A stretch of DNA of 64,000 bases from Cellulomonas gelida (GTDB lineage: Bacteria > Actinomycetota > Actinomycetes > Actinomycetales > Cellulomonadaceae): assembly GCF_006538725.1 (NCBI RefSeq), contig NZ_BJLQ01000003.1:62001-126000 (forward strand). Reading direction: 5' to 3'. The notes beneath the pieces were generated by a model. The model searched no databases and was not told the DNA's origin. It saw only the letters and a program-made list of their open reading frames with translations. The translations under genes were made by a program, and so were the position numbers. Positions 53,333 to 62,293 of the stretch are shown one piece after another; position 1 is the first letter of the stretch, and each line of letters begins with the position of its first letter.

Positions 53333-54775
53333 GTGTCCGACACGTCCCCCCAGCGCAGCAGGCTGCGCTTCCCCTCGTTCAGCGTCCAGGTGATCCTGGG
53401 CCTCGCGCTCGGCCTCCTGCTCGGCTGGGTCGCGCTGCAGATGGGGCCCGTCGCCGACGGCTCCGCGAACTGGCTCACGACGACGCTCGACACCATCGGC
53501 TCGTCGTTCGTCACGCTCCTCAAGGCGATCGTCCCGCCGCTGGTGTTCCTCGCGATCGTCGCGTCGATCGCCAACCTGCGGCACGTCACCAACGCCGCAC
53601 GGCTCGCCGGCCAGACCCTGCTGTGGTTCGCGATCACCGCCGCGATCGCCGTCGCCGTGGGCATCGGCCTCGGCCTGCTCTTCCAGCCGGGCGCGAGCTC
53701 GACGCTCGACCCCGCCGCCGGCTCCGAGCCCGGCAGGACCGGGAGCTGGATCGACTTCCTCAACGGGCTGATCCCCGGCAACTTCCTGGGCCTGGGCGCC
53801 TCGACCCAGCTCGCCGAGGACGGCACCGCGTCCACGTCGATCTCGTTCAACGTGCTGCAGATCGTCGTCGTCGCGCTCGTCGTCGGGATCGCCGCCCTGC
53901 GCTCCGGGAAGGCCGCTGAGCCGTTCCTCGCGTTCAACCGCTCGGCGCTCGCCGTCGTCCAGAAGGTGCTGTGGTGGGTCATCCGCCTCGCGCCGCTCGG
54001 CACGCTCGGGCTCATCGGCAAGGCCGTCGCGACCTACGGCTGGGACCTGCTCTCGCCGCTCGCCACGTTCGCCATCGCGATCTACGTGGGCCTGGCGATC
54101 GTGCTGTTCGTCGTCTACCCGGTGATCCTCAAGGCGCACGGGCTGCGTATCCGCTCGTTCTTCCGCGGTGCCTGGCCGGCGATCCAGCTCGCATTCGTGT
54201 CGCGCTCGTCCATCGGGACGCTGCCCGTCACGCAGCGGGTGACCGAGCGCAACCTCGGCGTCCCGTCGTCCTACGCGTCGTTCGCGGTGCCACTGGGCGC
54301 GACGACGAAGATGGACGGTTGCGCCTCGATCTACCCCGCGATCTCCGCGATCTTCGTCGCGCAGATCTTCGGCGTGGACCTGTCCCTGACCGACTACCTG
54401 CTCATCGCGTTCGTCTCCGTCGTCGGGTCTGCCGCGACCGCGGGGCTGACCGGCGCGGTCGTCATGCTCACGCTGACGCTGTCCACGCTGGGCCTGCCGC
54501 TCGCGGGCGTCGGGCTGCTGCTCGCGATCGACCCGATCCTGGACATGGGCCGTACCGCCGTGAACGTCGCGGGTCAGGCGCTGGTCCCGACCGTGGTCGC
54601 CAAGCGTGAGGGTCTGCTCGACGTCGCCCGGTACGAGTCGTCGTCCGCTGCGGACCTGTTCAGCGACGACGCGGCGGTTCCGTCCGACGGGGCTGCGGCG
54701 TCCGACGAGGGTGTGGCGGCCGACGAGCACGCGGCCGACGAGGCTGATGACCGTCAGCCTGTGTCCGTGGCCTGA
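53333..54775 (+). CDS. Dicarboxylate/amino acid:cation symporter (DAACS family), possibly cystine transporter
   Basis: 480 residues from GTG 53333 behind GAAAGG. About 8 membrane helices and two re-entrant loops; signature segments are SRSSIGTLPVTQRV, PLGATTKMDGCASIYPA and LLAIDPILDMGRTAVNV. The family includes GltP/DctA and the L-cystine importer TcyP. The leader peptide with cysteine codons upstream makes a sulfur amino acid the most attractive substrate, by inference. The C-terminal 40 residues are acidic and low-complexity. Confidence 0.85.
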   Translation: MSDTSPQRSRLRFPSFSVQVILGLALGLLLGWVALQMGPVADGSANWLTTTLDTIGSSFVTLLKAIVPPLVFLAIVASIANLRHVTNAARLAGQTLLWFAITAAIAVAVGIGLGLLFQPGASSTLDPAAGSEPGRTGSWIDFLNGLIPGNFLGLGASTQLAEDGTASTSISFNVLQIVVVALVVGIAALRSGKAAEPFLAFNRSALAVVQKVLWWVIRLAPLGTLGLIGKAVATYGWDLLSPLATFAIAIYVGLAIVLFVVYPVILKAHGLRIRSFFRGAWPAIQLAFVSRSSIGTLPVTQRVTERNLGVPSSYASFAVPLGATTKMDGCASIYPAISAIFVAQIFGVDLSLTDYLLIAFVSVVGSAATAGLTGAVVMLTLTLSTLGLPLAGVGLLLAIDPILDMGRTAVNVAGQALVPTVVAKREGLLDVARYESSSAADLFSDDAAVPSDGAAASDEGVAADEHAADEADDRQPVSVA

Positions 54776-54833
54776 TCGGCCGAGACCGGCGCGCACGCGC
54801 CGGTGAGGGACCGCACTCCTGTCACGTGCAGGG

Positions 54834-54871
54834 CGAGGCCCCGACTGCGGACCCATGCAGTCGGGGCCTCG
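54834..54871 (+). terminator. Terminator after the DAACS transporter gene
   Basis: A 15-base perfect inverted repeat (54834-54848 with 54857-54871) and 8-base loop. A smaller repeat, ACCGGCGC/GCGCCGGT (54785-54804), lies between it and the stop codon. Confidence 0.85.
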
Positions 54872-55180
54872 TCGTCGTGTGGGCCCCGGTGCTGGGCCGT
54901 CGCGTGGGCCCGCGGTGCTCGGCCGCCGTGCGCTGCGACGCCGGCTCGGGTGGCGTGCTTCGGGACGGCGGCGCGCCGATCGCCCGTTCTCGAGCGGCGG
55001 TCGACGTCTGTGCGCCGCGTGATCCGTCGATCCGTCGGTGCGTCGGCCCCTGGTGACGTCCCTGCGCGGTCGTGTGCGGGACGAGCGATGCCCGCGAGGA
55101 GGACCGCAGAGCGCCGACGGCAGGCTGCGGATGCAGCCGAACCGCGCCTGTGGATGGGGCGGGTGCGTGTCAGCGGCCTA
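54872..55180. other. Intergenic stretch without a recognised gene
   Basis: About 310 bases between the terminator and the SOS-type box. No frame combines a ribosome site, a start and coding-like third-position bias. I see no repeat here. Confidence 0.5.
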
Positions 55181-55196
55181 TGGAACACTTGTTCGA
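55181..55196 (+). promoter_or_regulatory. LexA-type SOS box upstream of the DUF222-HNH gene
   Basis: TGGAACACTTGTTCGA matches the actinobacterial LexA site TCGAAC-N4-GTTCGA at 11 of 12 fixed positions. It lies 40 bases before the start codon at 55236. LexA control is known for relatives of the neighbouring gene in mycobacteria (13E12 family). Confidence 0.65.
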
Positions 55197-55235
55197 ATCG
55201 AGGGGGCGTCCTGCTGGATCGCACGGGGGTGAGTG

Positions 55236-56873
55236 ATGACGGCGCTGCAGGAACGCGCGCGGCGGGATGTCATCGCACTGCGCGAGCCTCCGAGCACCGA
55301 CGCGAGCGCGGAACCCAGCGACGCGAGCCGACTGGTGGTCGATGCCCTCGCGCCCGGGCGTGAGGTCGGGTCGCCTGGGAGGGCTCACCTCTCCGGCGCC
55401 GATCGCGTGCCGCCCGCCGATCGGCCCGCCGTGGTGACTCCTGCGTGCCGGCCGGAGCCCACGGCATCGCGAGCCACCGGTCGCACAGGCGGGAGACCGT
55501 TGGCGCACTGGCCGGTGCACGCGGAGCAGTTCCCTGTGCCTGGCATCGGTGCTGCCGCGCTCGCCGGCCGGCTCGAGTCCGCGGTCGTCGCGGATGCGGA
55601 CGACGTCGAGCTCCTGGGCCTGGTGGTCGGCTGGCAGCAGCTGATCGGGCTCGCGGTGGCGGCGCAGGCCTCTGTCGTGCGCGAGCTTCTCGCCCGTGGG
55701 CACGGGCTGTGGGGCGACCTGCCGCAGGAGGTGGCGGCGGCACTCGCCTGGACCCGGACCGCGGCGCAGATGATGGTCGCGCGCGCGGGGTCGCTGGGGG
55801 ACCATCCCGCGCTCGACGAGGCGCTGCGCTCGGGTGCGATGGACGTCCGCAAGGTCGACCTGGTCCTCGACGAGGTCGCCGCACTCGTGGTGGGCACGGA
55901 CGAGCTGCCGGACCGTGACTCGGTCGGGCGGGCGACCGAGCAGGTGGTCGCGATGGCGGCCGAGTCCGCGAGCGACCTCACGCCCACGCAGCTGCGCCGC
56001 ACGGTGCGACGCGAGGTGCTCGCGGTCGACCCTGCCGCGACGCGCGCCCGCGCCGCGCAGGCCCGGGCTCGCCGGTGCGTGCGGGTCGACTGGGCGCCCG
56101 ACGGCATGGCCTGGGTGTCCGCGTTCCTGACCGCGCCGGACGCGATGGTCGTGCGCACCGTGCTCGACGCCGCGACGGACGTGACCGACCTCGTCGACGA
56201 CCGGACCCGTGACCAGCGCCGGGCGGACCTGTTCGTCGCGCTGTTCCGGGACATCGCCGACTCCGGGGTGCTGCCGTGCGGAGAGCGGCTCCCCACTCGC
56301 CAGCGCACGCGACCCCACATCCAGGTCACCGTCGCCGCCACGACGCTCCTCGGTCTCGACGACAACCCCGCCGAGCTCGCGGGTCACGGACCGATCCCCG
56401 CCGAGACTGCGCGACTCATCGCCTCCGACGGCACGTGGCGTCGGCTCCTGACGGATCCAGCCGACGGCACCCTGCTCGAGCGGAGCAGCCGCGCGTACCG
56501 CCCCGGCGCTGTCCTCGGCGCGCACGTGATCGCGCGCGACGTCACGTGCACGTTCCCCGGCTGCGTGCGCCCCGCCGGGACGTCCGAGCTCGACCACATC
56601 GCTCCGTACCGGGCCACGGCCACCGGCGGCGACGTCGGCCCGCCCCAGACGACGGCGAGCAACCTGCACGCGGTCTGCAAGCGCCACCACGACCTCAAGA
56701 CGCAAGGGCTCTGGAAGGTGACTCGCGACCTGCCCGGCGGTGGAACGGCCTGGACCTCGCAGCTCGGGATCACGTACGTCACGCATCCCCAACCGGTCCT
56801 CGCCACACCCCGCGCCTGGCAGCACGCCCCCCGCACCCACCACCCACCCGACGACGCGCCACCACCCTTCTAG
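55236..56873 (+). CDS. DUF222 / HNH endonuclease family protein (13E12-repeat type)
   Basis: 545 residues from ATG 55236 (GTG 55233 is adjacent). A disordered N-terminus of about 85 residues precedes the DUF222 helical domain (LVVGWQQLIGLAVAAQASVV to ARARRCVRVDWAPDGMAWV). The C-terminus has the HNH motif: CTFPGCVRPAGTSELDHI, then NLHAVCKRHHDLKTQG. Such genes are multicopy in actinobacteria. The SOS box upstream suggests induction after DNA damage. No flanking repeats or att sites were seen. Confidence 0.88.
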   Translation: MTALQERARRDVIALREPPSTDASAEPSDASRLVVDALAPGREVGSPGRAHLSGADRVPPADRPAVVTPACRPEPTASRATGRTGGRPLAHWPVHAEQFPVPGIGAAALAGRLESAVVADADDVELLGLVVGWQQLIGLAVAAQASVVRELLARGHGLWGDLPQEVAAALAWTRTAAQMMVARAGSLGDHPALDEALRSGAMDVRKVDLVLDEVAALVVGTDELPDRDSVGRATEQVVAMAAESASDLTPTQLRRTVRREVLAVDPAATRARAAQARARRCVRVDWAPDGMAWVSAFLTAPDAMVVRTVLDAATDVTDLVDDRTRDQRRADLFVALFRDIADSGVLPCGERLPTRQRTRPHIQVTVAATTLLGLDDNPAELAGHGPIPAETARLIASDGTWRRLLTDPADGTLLERSSRAYRPGAVLGAHVIARDVTCTFPGCVRPAGTSELDHIAPYRATATGGDVGPPQTTASNLHAVCKRHHDLKTQGLWKVTRDLPGGGTAWTSQLGITYVTHPQPVLATPRAWQHAPRTHHPPDDAPPPF

Positions 56874-57040
56874 CCCTACCGACCCGCAGAGCGACTGACC
56901 CGGCCGATCGGTCAGACGCCGTGCACGTTCCGTGGTCGGAGGTGCGCGCGGCTCTGACGGCGCCGCGCGCGCCTCCGGCACACCTGAACGTCGTGGCGCT
57001 CGGTCGGCGACGTCCGCGGCGTGGACCGCCGCACTGACGA

Positions 57041-57138
57041 AGTGGTGCCTGACGCTGACGAGTGGTGCCTGACGCTGACGAAGTGGTGCCTGACGCTGAC
57101 GAGTGGTGCCTGACGCTGACGAGTGGTGCCTGACGCTG
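57041..57138. repeat. Five tandem copies of a 20/21-bp repeat
   Basis: AGTGGTGCCTGACGCTGACG recurs at 57041, 57061, 57082, 57102 and 57122, the last copy cut at 57138. One unit boundary has an extra A. The array sits immediately downstream of the minus-strand HNH gene, whose stop codon is at 57140-57142, and replaces an obvious terminator. No spacers, so it is not a CRISPR. Confidence 0.9.
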
Positions 57139-57139
57139 C

Positions 57140-58027
57140 TCAGTGGGTGAAGGACTCCCACCGGTGCGCAAGGAGGTCGCGGTCGGGATGGTCGGCCGGT
57201 CTGCGCGGCAGGGTGAGGGTACGGCCGTGCATCTCCTGCAGGCCGTGGCGGAGCATCGGGCCGTCGATCTCGTCCATGAGCTCGCGGTCGATGTGGACGA
57301 CGTAGTCGGGCGTGACGCCGAGCATCTGCTGGTCGAACGCGGCGTGGTGGATCTTGCACAGCGCGAGGCCGTTCGGCGTCGTGGGTACGCCGAGCTCAGA
57401 CGCGTCGGGCGCGATGTGTGCGGCGTCGAGCAGCGATCCATGACGCAAGGTGCAGACGGCGCACCGCGTCTCGTAGGCGAGCAGCACGCGCGTGCGGAAG
57501 GCGGGCTGATGGAGCCGCTGCTTCGCGAGCCTCAGGGCGTAGGCCCGTTGGGGCTCGCTGAGGTGGCGGACGTCGGGCATGTACCGGAACGACTCGTCGA
57601 GGGCGATGAGGAAGCAGCTGTCCTCCGGCACGTCGTCGACGACGTACACGGGAGCGATCGGCGTGTAGAAGTTCGCGGTCTCCTTGCGGAAGAGGATCAG
57701 GGGCATCCCGGTCTCGATGGCGGCGCGCAGCTTACGGTTGTCGCCGCCGAAGGGGTCCCCGCTGCGGTAGGCGTAGTGCAGGAGGCCGTCGGTCGGGTCC
57801 TCGACGTCGTCGTAAGGGCCGTGCGCCGACTGCACGATTGCCAACGTCGACGCGAAGTCCGCGGGGTTCCGGATGCCGCGCGAGTAGTCGATCAGCGGCA
57901 GGTCCCGGCCGCCGGCTCGGAACGCGAGCAGCTCGTGCCGGTGGAGGTACCCGCCGTTCGCCTGCGCCCGGTGCTGGACCCACTCGATGATCTCGGCGCG
58001 CAACGCTGCTTCGACTGCGGTGTCCAC
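57140..58027 (-). CDS. HNH endonuclease (restriction-type)
   Basis: 295 residues from GTG 58027. The N-terminal domain contains LIDYSRGIRNPADFASTLAI, GGDNRKLRAAIETGMPLILF and FYTPIAPVYVVDD, a pattern I associate with stand-alone HNH proteins of restriction type. The C-terminal nuclease has CAVCTLRHGSLLDAAHIAPD and NGLALCKIHHAAFD, including the paired CxxC and the HNH core. It probably cuts DNA; whether it reads a modification through the N-terminal domain is not known. No methyltransferase partner is adjacent. Confidence 0.8.
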   Translation of the reverse strand: MDTAVEAALRAEIIEWVQHRAQANGGYLHRHELLAFRAGGRDLPLIDYSRGIRNPADFASTLAIVQSAHGPYDDVEDPTDGLLHYAYRSGDPFGGDNRKLRAAIETGMPLILFRKETANFYTPIAPVYVVDDVPEDSCFLIALDESFRYMPDVRHLSEPQRAYALRLAKQRLHQPAFRTRVLLAYETRCAVCTLRHGSLLDAAHIAPDASELGVPTTPNGLALCKIHHAAFDQQMLGVTPDYVVHIDRELMDEIDGPMLRHGLQEMHGRTLTLPRRPADHPDRDLLAHRWESFTH

Positions 58028-58242
58028 GCTGGGAGCTCACCACGCCGACGTGCTGCTGGCAAGGATGAGCGGAAACCGGCGATTCGGGCGGAACCGGTGA
58101 GTAGCGTCGGGCGTTGTCCCGGTGGTGGATGAGCGCCGAGAGGCGCGCGGGGCCGGTGCCGCGTGGCGGGTGTGGGTGGCGCCGCGTACGGTCTCGTCGG
58201 TCGGTCGTGACGGAGCAACGGTGTACCAGCGAGGAGGCAAGG

Positions 58243-58623
58243 GTGGACGTTGCGGGGGAGATCCGGGTCGAGGTGGAACCGGGCAGCACGGTCGTACGCA
58301 TGATCGGCGAGATCGACGTCGCGCTGCGGGAGCAGGCGAGCGAGTCGATGGTCGCGGCGATGACCAGTGACGGCGCGATCGTCGTCGACGCCTCCGCGGT
58401 GACGTTCATCGACTCCTCCGGCGTCGCGTTCGTCCTCCAGCTCTTGCACGCCGCTCGGGAGGCAGGGCTGGCCGTCTCACTGCACGATCCGGACCGGACG
58501 GTGCGCAGCGTGCTGGAGATCGTCGGCGCAGGTTCGCTCCTGCCGCCCGAGCCCGCGGTCGTGTCGGCGGGCAGTGGACCCGCGCTCCTCGGAGACGGAG
58601 CCGTCGCGACCTCGATCGGCTGA
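58243..58623 (+). CDS. STAS domain protein (anti-sigma factor antagonist type)
   Basis: 126 residues from GTG 58243, with GAGGAGG at 58231-58237. A complete STAS fold: STVVRMIGEIDVALREQASE, then VVDASAVTFIDSSGVAFVL. The DSSG motif carries the conserved phosphorylatable serine of anti-sigma antagonists. No anti-sigma kinase or sigma factor gene is adjacent, so the partner is remote. The C-terminal 25 residues are Pro/Ala/Gly-rich. Confidence 0.87.
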   Translation: MDVAGEIRVEVEPGSTVVRMIGEIDVALREQASESMVAAMTSDGAIVVDASAVTFIDSSGVAFVLQLLHAAREAGLAVSLHDPDRTVRSVLEIVGAGSLLPPEPAVVSAGSGPALLGDGAVATSIG

Positions 58624-58793
58624 CGCGCGACCAGGGCTCAGCAGGACGCCAGGCAGCGTCGGGCAATGGTGGGCCAAGCGCTACCCACGGGTCGGTCAGC
58701 GTTGTGCCACTGGTAGATCGCCGAGTGCGCCCGTGTGAGTGAACCGACTATTCGGTGTGCTTCGGGACCGGAAATACCTGCAGGTCAATGGCG

Positions 58794-58809
58794 ATCGTAA
58801 CGATACGAT
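58794..58809 (+). promoter_or_regulatory. 16-bp palindromic operator candidate before the MATE gene
   Basis: ATCGTAACGATACGAT is a perfect inverted repeat (6-base arms ATCGTA and TACGAT, 4-base centre), 90 bases before the ATG. Its size and form fit a TetR- or MarR-type operator, and it sits in one of the least GC-rich stretches of the window. The regulator is not adjacent. Confidence 0.5.
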
Positions 58810-58898
58810 TCTGGCCGGCGCATCGAACCGAGACACCCCGGCCGGACGCCGCAGCACCCTGCCCGCCCGCCCGCGCACGACCTCTCGGAGCCGTTCAC

Positions 58899-60422
58899 AT
58901 GGCCAAGGTCCTCACGACCGGCCGCCCCTGGCGCGTCATCCTCGTCTTCGCCGTCCCGCTGCTCGTCGGCAGCATCGTCCAGCAGCTCTACCAGGTCGCC
59001 GACGCCTTCGTCGTCGGCCGCACCCTCGGCGTGACCTCGCTCGCCGCCGTCGGCGTCGTCGGGGCGCTGCTGTTCCTGCTGCTCGGTGCCGCGTGGGGTA
59101 TGACGTCCGGGTTCGCCATCCCGACGGCTCAGGCCTTCGGTGCCGGCGACCTCCGCGGGGTGCGCCGGTCGGTGGCGACGGGCACGATCCTGGCGGCGAT
59201 CGCGAGCGTGGTGCTGACGGTTGTCGCGATGGCGCTCGTGGACCCGGCGCTGGGCTGGCTGCACACGCCCGCCGAGCTGGTGCCCGAAGCCCGGACGTTC
59301 GCGCTCGTCAGCTTCGCAGGCTCGGCCGTCACGATGTTCTACAACTACCTCGCGGCGATCATCCGGGCGATCGGCGACTCCCGCACGCCGCTCGTCTTCC
59401 TCACCGTGAGCTGCCTGCTCAACGTCGTCCTCGTGATCGGCCTGGTCAGAGGGCTCGGGACGGGGGTCGGGGGAGCCGCGCTCGCGACGGTCGTGTCCCA
59501 GGCCGTCTCGGTGCTGCTCTGCCTCGCGTACGTGCGGCGCCGCGTCCCGGTCCTGCACGTGCGGCGCGAGGACTGGCGGATCGACCGCGGCGACGTGTGG
59601 CGGCACCTGCGACTCGGCCTGCCCATGGGCTTCCAGTCGTCGATCATCGCGATCGGCACGCTCGCGGTGCAGCTGCGGCTCAACGAGCTCGGCCCCGACG
59701 CAGTCGCGGCGTACACGACCGCCGCTCGCGTCGACGGTCTCGCCGTCGCGCTGCTCGCCTCGCTCGGCCTCGCGGTCTCGACGTTCGTCGCCCAGAACCA
59801 CGGCGGCGGCCGCCCGGACCGGATCCGGCGCGGCGTGCTCCAGGCCATCGGCATGTCGCTGATCGGCGCGCTCCTGCTCGCCGCCGTCCTCATCACGAGC
59901 GGCGCGCACCTGGTCGAGCTGTTCGTGGGGCCGGGCGAGGAGCGCGTGGTCGAGATGGCGGCGCTGTTCCTCACCGTCAACGGTGCGATGTACGTGGTGC
60001 TGGGGGCGCTGTTCGTGCTGCGTGGTGCGCTGCAGGGGCTCGGGCAGTCGTTCGTCCCGACGATGACGGGCGTGCTCGAGCTCGCGATGCGCGTCGGTGC
60101 GGCGGTCGTGCTCGGCGCCGCGTTCGGCTACACCGGCGTGGTGTGGAGCAACCCGCTCGCGTGGATCGGCGCGATCGTGCTGCTCGTGCCCGCCTACGCC
60201 CGCGCGCACCGGATCCTGGGTGCACGACAGGACGCCGCCGCGGTCGCGGCGAGCCCGACCACGACGAGCCCGACCACGACGAGCCCGACCACCGGGACAC
60301 CCGTGGAACCGGGAGACGTCGGGGCGCCCGAGGTCGTCGTGCCGCAGCCGCGCGACGGCGCTCACGACGACGCGCACGACGAGCCGCGCGTCGACGGTCG
60401 GATGGCGCTGCCGACCTCCTGA
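58899..60422 (+). CDS. MATE family multidrug/antimicrobial efflux transporter
   Basis: 507 residues from ATG 58899. Twelve membrane helices in two MatE domains: PWRVILVFAVPLLVGSIVQQ plus LYQVADAFVVGR at the start, NYLAAIIRAIGDSRTPL in the first half, LPMGFQSSIIAIGTLAVQ starting the second. It exports cationic compounds using Na or H gradients. The C-terminal 70 residues are hydrophilic with three SPTTT repeats (15-base units near 60250-60295). Further starts upstream in frame lack family similarity. Confidence 0.87.
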   Translation: MAKVLTTGRPWRVILVFAVPLLVGSIVQQLYQVADAFVVGRTLGVTSLAAVGVVGALLFLLLGAAWGMTSGFAIPTAQAFGAGDLRGVRRSVATGTILAAIASVVLTVVAMALVDPALGWLHTPAELVPEARTFALVSFAGSAVTMFYNYLAAIIRAIGDSRTPLVFLTVSCLLNVVLVIGLVRGLGTGVGGAALATVVSQAVSVLLCLAYVRRRVPVLHVRREDWRIDRGDVWRHLRLGLPMGFQSSIIAIGTLAVQLRLNELGPDAVAAYTTAARVDGLAVALLASLGLAVSTFVAQNHGGGRPDRIRRGVLQAIGMSLIGALLLAAVLITSGAHLVELFVGPGEERVVEMAALFLTVNGAMYVVLGALFVLRGALQGLGQSFVPTMTGVLELAMRVGAAVVLGAAFGYTGVVWSNPLAWIGAIVLLVPAYARAHRILGARQDAAAVAASPTTTSPTTTSPTTGTPVEPGDVGAPEVVVPQPRDGAHDDAHDEPRVDGRMALPTS

Positions 60423-60445
60423 GGCACCGCGCCCGACGACGCCCC

Positions 60446-60478
60446 GCCCGCCCGCGTCGCACTGCGACGACGGCGGGC
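60446..60478. terminator. Terminator between the MATE and ABC-F genes
   Basis: Arms 60446-60460 and 60464-60478 pair at 13 of 15 positions around the loop ACT, between two convergent genes. Confidence 0.65.
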
Positions 60479-60554
60479 GCGGCGGCGAGCGGTGGCGGTC
60501 CCAGGCCCCGGCGCGGAGGCTCAGGGCCCGGCCGCTCGTCGTGCGCCTCGCGTG

Positions 60555-62225
60555 TCAGGGCGAGGGCTCCACCTCGCGCAGGTCGCCTGTGCGGTCCAGC
60601 TCGAGCATGCGGTCGAGGGCGAGGCGCGCCAGGAAGGCGTCGTCGTGGCTCACGACGAGGAGCGCGCCGCGGTAGGCCGCCAGCGCTGCGACGAGCTGGT
60701 CGACCGTGGTCAGGTCGAGGTCGTTCGTCGGCTCGTCGAGCACCAGGAGCTGCGGCGGAGGGTCGGCGAGCAGCAGCCGCGCGAGCGCCACGCGGAAGCG
60801 CTCGCCGCCCGAGAGCGTCCGCACCGGGCGGTGCACCGTGTCGCCGCGCAGCAGCAGGCGCGCCAGTCGGTTGCGCAGGTCCCGGGTCGGGACAGACGGG
60901 GCCGCGGCGCCGACGAGCTCGAGCGCGCTCGCGTCGTCGTCCAGGTGCCACGACCGCTGCGGGAGGTACCCGACGCGATCGGTCAGCAGGCGCACGCGCG
61001 ACGCGTCGATCGGCAGCTCGCGAGCGTCGTCGCCGCCCGGCGTCCCGTGCACGAGCAGCTCGAGCAGCGTCGTCTTGCCCACACCGTTGGCCCCGACCAG
61101 CGCGACCCGCTCCGGACCCTGGAGAACGATCGTCGTGGCCGCGTCTCCCGACGAGCCCGGCAGCTCCGCGATCCGGCGGCCGCGCGGCACGTCGGGGTCG
61201 CCGAGCTCGAGGTGCACCGACTCGTCGTCGCGCACCCGCGCGGCCGCAGCCTGCGCGGCGGCGCGCGCGGAGGCGACCTTGTCGTCCATCGCGCGACGGT
61301 GCCGGCCCGCGGTCGCCTCGGCCTTCGACGCCCAGGCGTTCAGCACGATCGGCGCTGCCTTGGCGTTGAGCGCCATGGTGCGGCCCTGCCGGGCACGCCG
61401 TGCGAGCTTGGTCTCGGCCTCGATCCGCTGCCTGCGCTCGACCTTCACCTGCTGCTCGGCGGTGCGAGCGGCCTGCGCCGCCGCGTGCTGCTCGGTCTCG
61501 AGCTGCGCTCGCCACGACGTGTACGGCAGTCCGTGGACCGACAGGCGGCTCGCGTACAGCTCCGCGGTCTCGTCCATCTCGTCCAGGAGTGCCGTGTCGT
61601 GCGAGACGACGACGAGCGCGCCCGGCCAGGTGCGTACCAGCTCGCGCAGCGCGGCGCGCGCGGCTCGGTCGAGGTTGTTCGTCGGCTCGTCGAGCAGCGT
61701 GACGGCCGCGCGCCGCAGCCGGAGCCCGGCGACGGCGACGAGCATCGTCTCGCCCCCGGACAGCGTCGCGACCGGGCGGTCGAGGTCGTCGGCGCCCAGA
61801 CCGAGGGGGTGCAGCGCGTCGGCGGCGCGGGCCTCGACGTCCCAGTCGTCGCCGACGACCTCGAAGTGCTGCTCGGCGACGTCGCCGGACTCGATGGCGC
61901 GCAACGCAGCGAGCGTCGCGCCGACGCCCAGCAGGTCGGCGACCGTCGCGACGGCGTCGAGCGTCACGTGCTGCGGCAGGTGGGCGACGTCGCCGGCGAC
62001 GACGACCGAGCCGGACGTGGGCGTCAGCAGACCCGCAGCGAGCCGCAGCAGCGTCGACTTGCCCGAGCCGTTCGCACCGACCAGACCGGTACGGCTTGGC
62101 CCGAACGAGCCGGTGACGTCGGTCAGGGTGACGGTCCCGTCGTCACGGACGAGCGTGACGTCCGCGAAGGTGACCGAGGGGCGCGCCGACGTGCGCGCAG
62201 GGGAGGGCGAAGAGGGGGTGAACAT
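60555..62225 (-). CDS. ABC-F family ATP-binding protein (possible ribosome-protection type)
   Basis: 556 residues from ATG 62225 with no membrane segments. Two ABC domains: GANGSGKST and LSGGE with LLDEPTNNLD in the first, GANGVGKTT and LSGGERFRVALARLL with VLDEPTNDLD in the second. A charged linker of about 80 residues joins them (RTAEQQVKVERRQRIEAETK). ABC-F proteins act on ribosomes; some give resistance to macrolide, lincosamide or pleuromutilin drugs. A short leader reading frame upstream (62294-62332) would fit drug-inducible control, which remains inference. Confidence 0.85.
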   Translation of the reverse strand: MFTPSSPSPARTSARPSVTFADVTLVRDDGTVTLTDVTGSFGPSRTGLVGANGSGKSTLLRLAAGLLTPTSGSVVVAGDVAHLPQHVTLDAVATVADLLGVGATLAALRAIESGDVAEQHFEVVGDDWDVEARAADALHPLGLGADDLDRPVATLSGGETMLVAVAGLRLRRAAVTLLDEPTNNLDRAARAALRELVRTWPGALVVVSHDTALLDEMDETAELYASRLSVHGLPYTSWRAQLETEQHAAAQAARTAEQQVKVERRQRIEAETKLARRARQGRTMALNAKAAPIVLNAWASKAEATAGRHRRAMDDKVASARAAAQAAAARVRDDESVHLELGDPDVPRGRRIAELPGSSGDAATTIVLQGPERVALVGANGVGKTTLLELLVHGTPGGDDARELPIDASRVRLLTDRVGYLPQRSWHLDDDASALELVGAAAPSVPTRDLRNRLARLLLRGDTVHRPVRTLSGGERFRVALARLLLADPPPQLLVLDEPTNDLDLTTVDQLVAALAAYRGALLVVSHDDAFLARLALDRMLELDRTGDLREVEPSP

Positions 62226-62293
62226 ACGGGCTCCGGGGGTTCGGCGGGTGCGCTGAACCTCGCCCGCGCCTCACGGGGCGGCGGGGGATGTGG

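Noticed and set aside
57041-57138. CRISPR array
   Set aside because: The copies are directly adjacent without spacers, and no cas gene is present. The same holds for 9445-9660.
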